The notes beneath the pieces are model-generated. The model searched no databases. It was not told where the DNA came from and saw only the letters and a program-made list of their open reading frames with translations. The position numbers and the translations under genes are program-made. From NCBI GenBank assembly GCA_014380705.1, contig JACMJI010000397.1, positions 1 to 8,192 of the forward strand: a DNA stretch of 8,192 nucleotides. The letters run 5' to 3'. Source of the DNA: Gorillibacterium sp. Its GTDB lineage: Bacteria; Bacillota; Bacilli; Paenibacillales; NBRC-103111. Below, one piece after another: positions 6,666 through 8,192 of the stretch. Positions within the stretch are counted from its first letter, which is position 1, and the number at the start of each line of letters is the position of its first letter.

Positions 6666-6841
6666 GTTTAACTAGCTAATTACTGATGTTTAACTAGCTA
6701 AGTACCGACGTTTAACTAGCTAATTACTGATGTTTAACTGGCTAAGCACTGACGTTTAACTAGCTAATTACTGATGTTTAACTAGCTAAATACCGACTTT
6801 TAACTGGCTAATTACTGATGTATAACTAGCTAAGCACTGAC
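6654..6841 (+). repeat. Eight 22-bp tandem repeats in alternating A/B order
   Basis: Eight exact-length 22-bp units run without spacers from 6666 to 6841, starting at 6666, 6688, 6710, 6732, 6754, 6776, 6798 and 6820. Each opens GTTTAACTAGCTAA, with small changes. Units 1, 3, 5 and 7 end TTACTGAT. Units 2, 4, 6 and 8 end in forms of GTACCGAC or GCACTGAC. The real period is therefore a 44-bp dimer repeated four times. A 12-base partial unit precedes the array (6654-6665). The core TTAACTAGCTAA is nearly palindromic around CTAG. There is no open frame of note through the array, and its function is unknown. Confidence 0.92.
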
Positions 6842-6975
6842 GTTTATCTCACTCTACACCTGTTTCTTATCGCCGTATTGACGTTCGATTCGGTTTTCAG
6901 TTTATTGCTGCCCGAAGCTGGTTCCATTTGGCTAAAATTAGACCATAGCTCTTCTCGTTGCGTTAGTGGCGGAAT

Positions 6976-7165
6976 AATAGATGGAAATTTCCCGTTAAAA
7001 TGATTAGAAAACTCCATAAACCTATATTTAAATGGATTTCCCCATCTATTTCAGATGATTTTGTCCAAACTAAATGAAAAATCCAAAAATAACTGGATAA
7101 ATCCATCTATAATGTCTCAAGATGTTATCACGGTTCAAATTAGCGTGCATTTTCCATCTATTTCA
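6976..7165. repeat. Dispersed CCATCTATTT repeat cluster
   Basis: A short motif recurs four times. AATAGATGGAAA at 6976-6987 is the exact reverse complement of TTTCCATCTATT at 7151-7162. CCATCTATTTCA stands at 7042-7053 and again at 7154-7165. CCATCTAT is at 7103-7110. The middle copies are each preceded by GGAT, giving small stems such as TGGAT/ATCCA at 7094-7105. The outer copies form a 12-base inverted repeat around a 187-bp segment. It looks like a non-coding genomic repeat family and could be a decayed miniature element. Confidence 0.55.
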
Positions 7166-7257
7166 ATTCTAACAAGGAAGATTACGACTAAGAGCCAGCT
7201 TTATCAACAAAATTACATGACAACTTTAATGCAATGCTACTGAAATATTATTTAAGG

Positions 7258-7381
7258 TTCACATGCCACATCGGTAAGCGCACGCACAAAAGGATGCCGA
7301 CATGTGTTTATCCTGGAGCACATATCTCATCCAAGGGAGGTCGATTGGTTGGAACGGACCTTCTAGATAGGAGGGTTTTTT
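7258..7381 (+). promoter_or_regulatory. T-tailed hairpin region resembling an attenuator leader, with no gene after it
   Basis: CCTTCT (7359-7364) pairs with AGGAGG (7369-7374) around AGAT, and a run of six T residues follows (7376-7381), as in a plus-strand terminator. Upstream, CACATCGG (7267-7274) can pair with CCG-ATGTG (7297-7306). AGGAT (7291-7295) with ATCCT (7310-7314) would compete with that pairing. AAGG (7333-7336) could pair with CCTT of the terminator. No plus-strand gene follows. It may be the end of a small RNA or a relic leader, and I recognise no known family. Confidence 0.3.
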
Positions 7382-7408
7382 GATAAAATGCCCAACTACA
7401 GAGTAGAC

Positions 7409-7453
7409 ACAAAAAACCTCACTCCCACTTCTTCAAGTGGAGGGTGAGGTTTC
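7409..7453 (-). terminator. Rho-independent terminator of the lipoprotein gene
   Basis: A 16-pair stem with one bulged base is formed by 7415-7430 (AACCTCACTCCCACTT) and 7435-7451, with loop CTTC. On the minus strand it is followed by a run of T (A residues at 7411-7416). It lies about 35 bases past the minus-strand stop codon. With T residues also on the plus side, it may work in both directions. Confidence 0.88.
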
Positions 7454-7486
7454 GTTTATTTATTGTTCGGCTGTTTAACGATTATT

Positions 7487-8192
7487 TTAGATTGTCCATT
7501 GATCATGGACAATTGCTGTGACATACCAGTTGCCATTGTATGGGGCGAATACGATACGGAGGCTGGACCAGTCATGGCCGTCATACTGGGGATCGAAGCC
7601 GTTAAAGTGGTATTCAACGGTAATAAACGTACTAGGCGGGTAGATGTTGAATATATTATTGGTCATATTTCCTTTGCCAACGGAGGTATTGTAGGTGACA
7701 CTTGGTGCGGTTGCAAAGGGATGATCATAGACAAATTTGCCCCAATAGGCGGCAAAGGTAAGATTGATTGGTTCACCGGAGCCGTCATAATTTCCCCAAT
7801 TCATAACTGTAGGGGATGAAAGCAAAGTGGCCAAGTTCGTTGGTGTGATACGCTGATCATTGACTGGATCAATGAAGGAGTAAGGAGAAAACTGAATGCC
7901 ATCTACGGGATGGGCGAGTTGGGCAAGTTGACTGTCATCCTGTTGCTGCAAAGCAGCAATAACCTCGGCAGTGCGTTGTTCAATTACCTGCTGAGCGACC
8001 TGTGGATCCTCATAAGAAGAAGGTGCTGTCGCTACAGTGGTTGGTGAAGGACTAGGACTCGCAGTTTCCGCAGGTGTAGCTGTAGCCACAGGACTTGCTG
8101 TTTCTGCACTTGCCACAGGTGAGCTTGAGGCTGAAGCAATGGGAGAAGAGGTCGCCGCCTGTTCTTTGGAACAAGCGCTAAATAGAATTAGG
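7487..8192 (-). CDS. Uncharacterised lipoprotein, start outside the window
   Basis: This is a predicted membrane-anchored lipoprotein on the outer face of the cell. The frame is open to the window edge, so the first residues of the signal peptide are missing. The visible part opens LILFSAC, with a lipobox whose cysteine codon is at 8171-8173. That cysteine would become residue 1 of a mature protein of about 228 residues. Mature residues 1-53 are an Ala/Ser/Thr/Pro linker with repeated ETASP. The rest is a globular domain with HPVDGIQFSPYSFIDP, NWGNYDGSGEPINLTFAAYWGKFVYDHPF, VEYHFNGFDP..DGHDWSSLRIVF and the terminal WYVTAIVHDQWTI. I have the impression of a conserved, unnamed Firmicute domain, but I cannot assign a family number or function. 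An internal GTG at 8116 is not the start. A terminator follows at 7409-7453. Confidence 0.82.
   Translation of the reverse strand, partial: LILFSACSKEQAATSSPIASASSSPVASAETASPVATATPAETASPSPSPTTVATAPSSYEDPQVAQQVIEQRTAEVIAALQQQDDSQLAQLAHPVDGIQFSPYSFIDPVNDQRITPTNLATLLSSPTVMNWGNYDGSGEPINLTFAAYWGKFVYDHPFATAPSVTYNTSVGKGNMTNNIFNIYPPSTFITVEYHFNGFDPQYDGHDWSSLRIVFAPYNGNWYVTAIVHDQWTI

Noticed and set aside
6666..6841. CRISPR array
   Set aside because: The 22-bp units abut each other with no unique spacers, and there are no cas genes in the window. It is a tandem satellite.
7055..7243. Small plus-strand open frame of 62 codons
   Set aside because: It has no ribosome site, runs through the CCATCTATTT repeats and has low-complexity composition. 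It is more likely a by-product of the repeat than a gene.
7341..7381. T-box antiterminator
   Set aside because: GGTTGGAACGGACC only loosely recalls the TGGNACCGCG core, and no aminoacyl-tRNA or amino-acid gene follows.
7463..7819. Plus-strand open frame of 118 codons
   Set aside because: It is a shadow of the minus-strand lipoprotein gene, which has a lipobox, a coherent domain and its own terminator.

Overview
The window looks like chromosome from a low-to-mid GC Firmicute of the Paenibacillus type. The evidence is gene order and protein similarity. The block sigW - rsiW - cdaA - cdaR - glmM is the Bacillales envelope-stress / cyclic-di-AMP / cell-wall precursor locus. The sequences resemble the Bacillus subtilis proteins, and the proline/serine/threonine-rich extracytoplasmic tails and TTG/GTG starts fit paenibacilli. 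The genus call is inference, because no 16S or marker search was possible.

Layout. Positions 1-140 hold the edge of an upstream unit and a leader. An EamA/DMT-family permease follows (141-1067, +) and carries an unusual 11-residue tandem duplication. Next are the ECF sigma factor SigW (1133-1714, +) and its membrane anti-sigma factor RsiW (1778-2383, +). A perfect SigW-type promoter lies between these two genes, and a terminator follows rsiW. The second unit is cdaA (2515-3336), cdaR (3336-4748) and glmM (4840-6183), all on +. From 6184 to 7486 there is about 1.3 kb without a credible protein gene. It contains a TAGA microsatellite, a degenerate element resembling the glmS ribozyme, a strong hairpin terminator, several small hairpins, eight 22-bp tandem repeats in an alternating A/B order, a family of dispersed CCATCTATTT repeats, and a T-tailed hairpin leader with no gene behind it. 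The window ends in a minus-strand lipoprotein gene (7487 to beyond 8192) whose start lies outside.

How the genes work together. SigW responds to envelope stress, and RsiW holds it at the membrane until it is proteolysed. CdaA makes cyclic-di-AMP. CdaR is its membrane-anchored extracytoplasmic regulator. GlmM makes glucosamine-1-phosphate for peptidoglycan and also binds CdaA. In many relatives the next gene is glmS, preceded by its self-cleaving ribozyme. Here glmS is absent for at least 2 kb, but a drifted ribozyme-like sequence is still in the expected place, which suggests loss or relocation of glmS at this repeat-rich junction.
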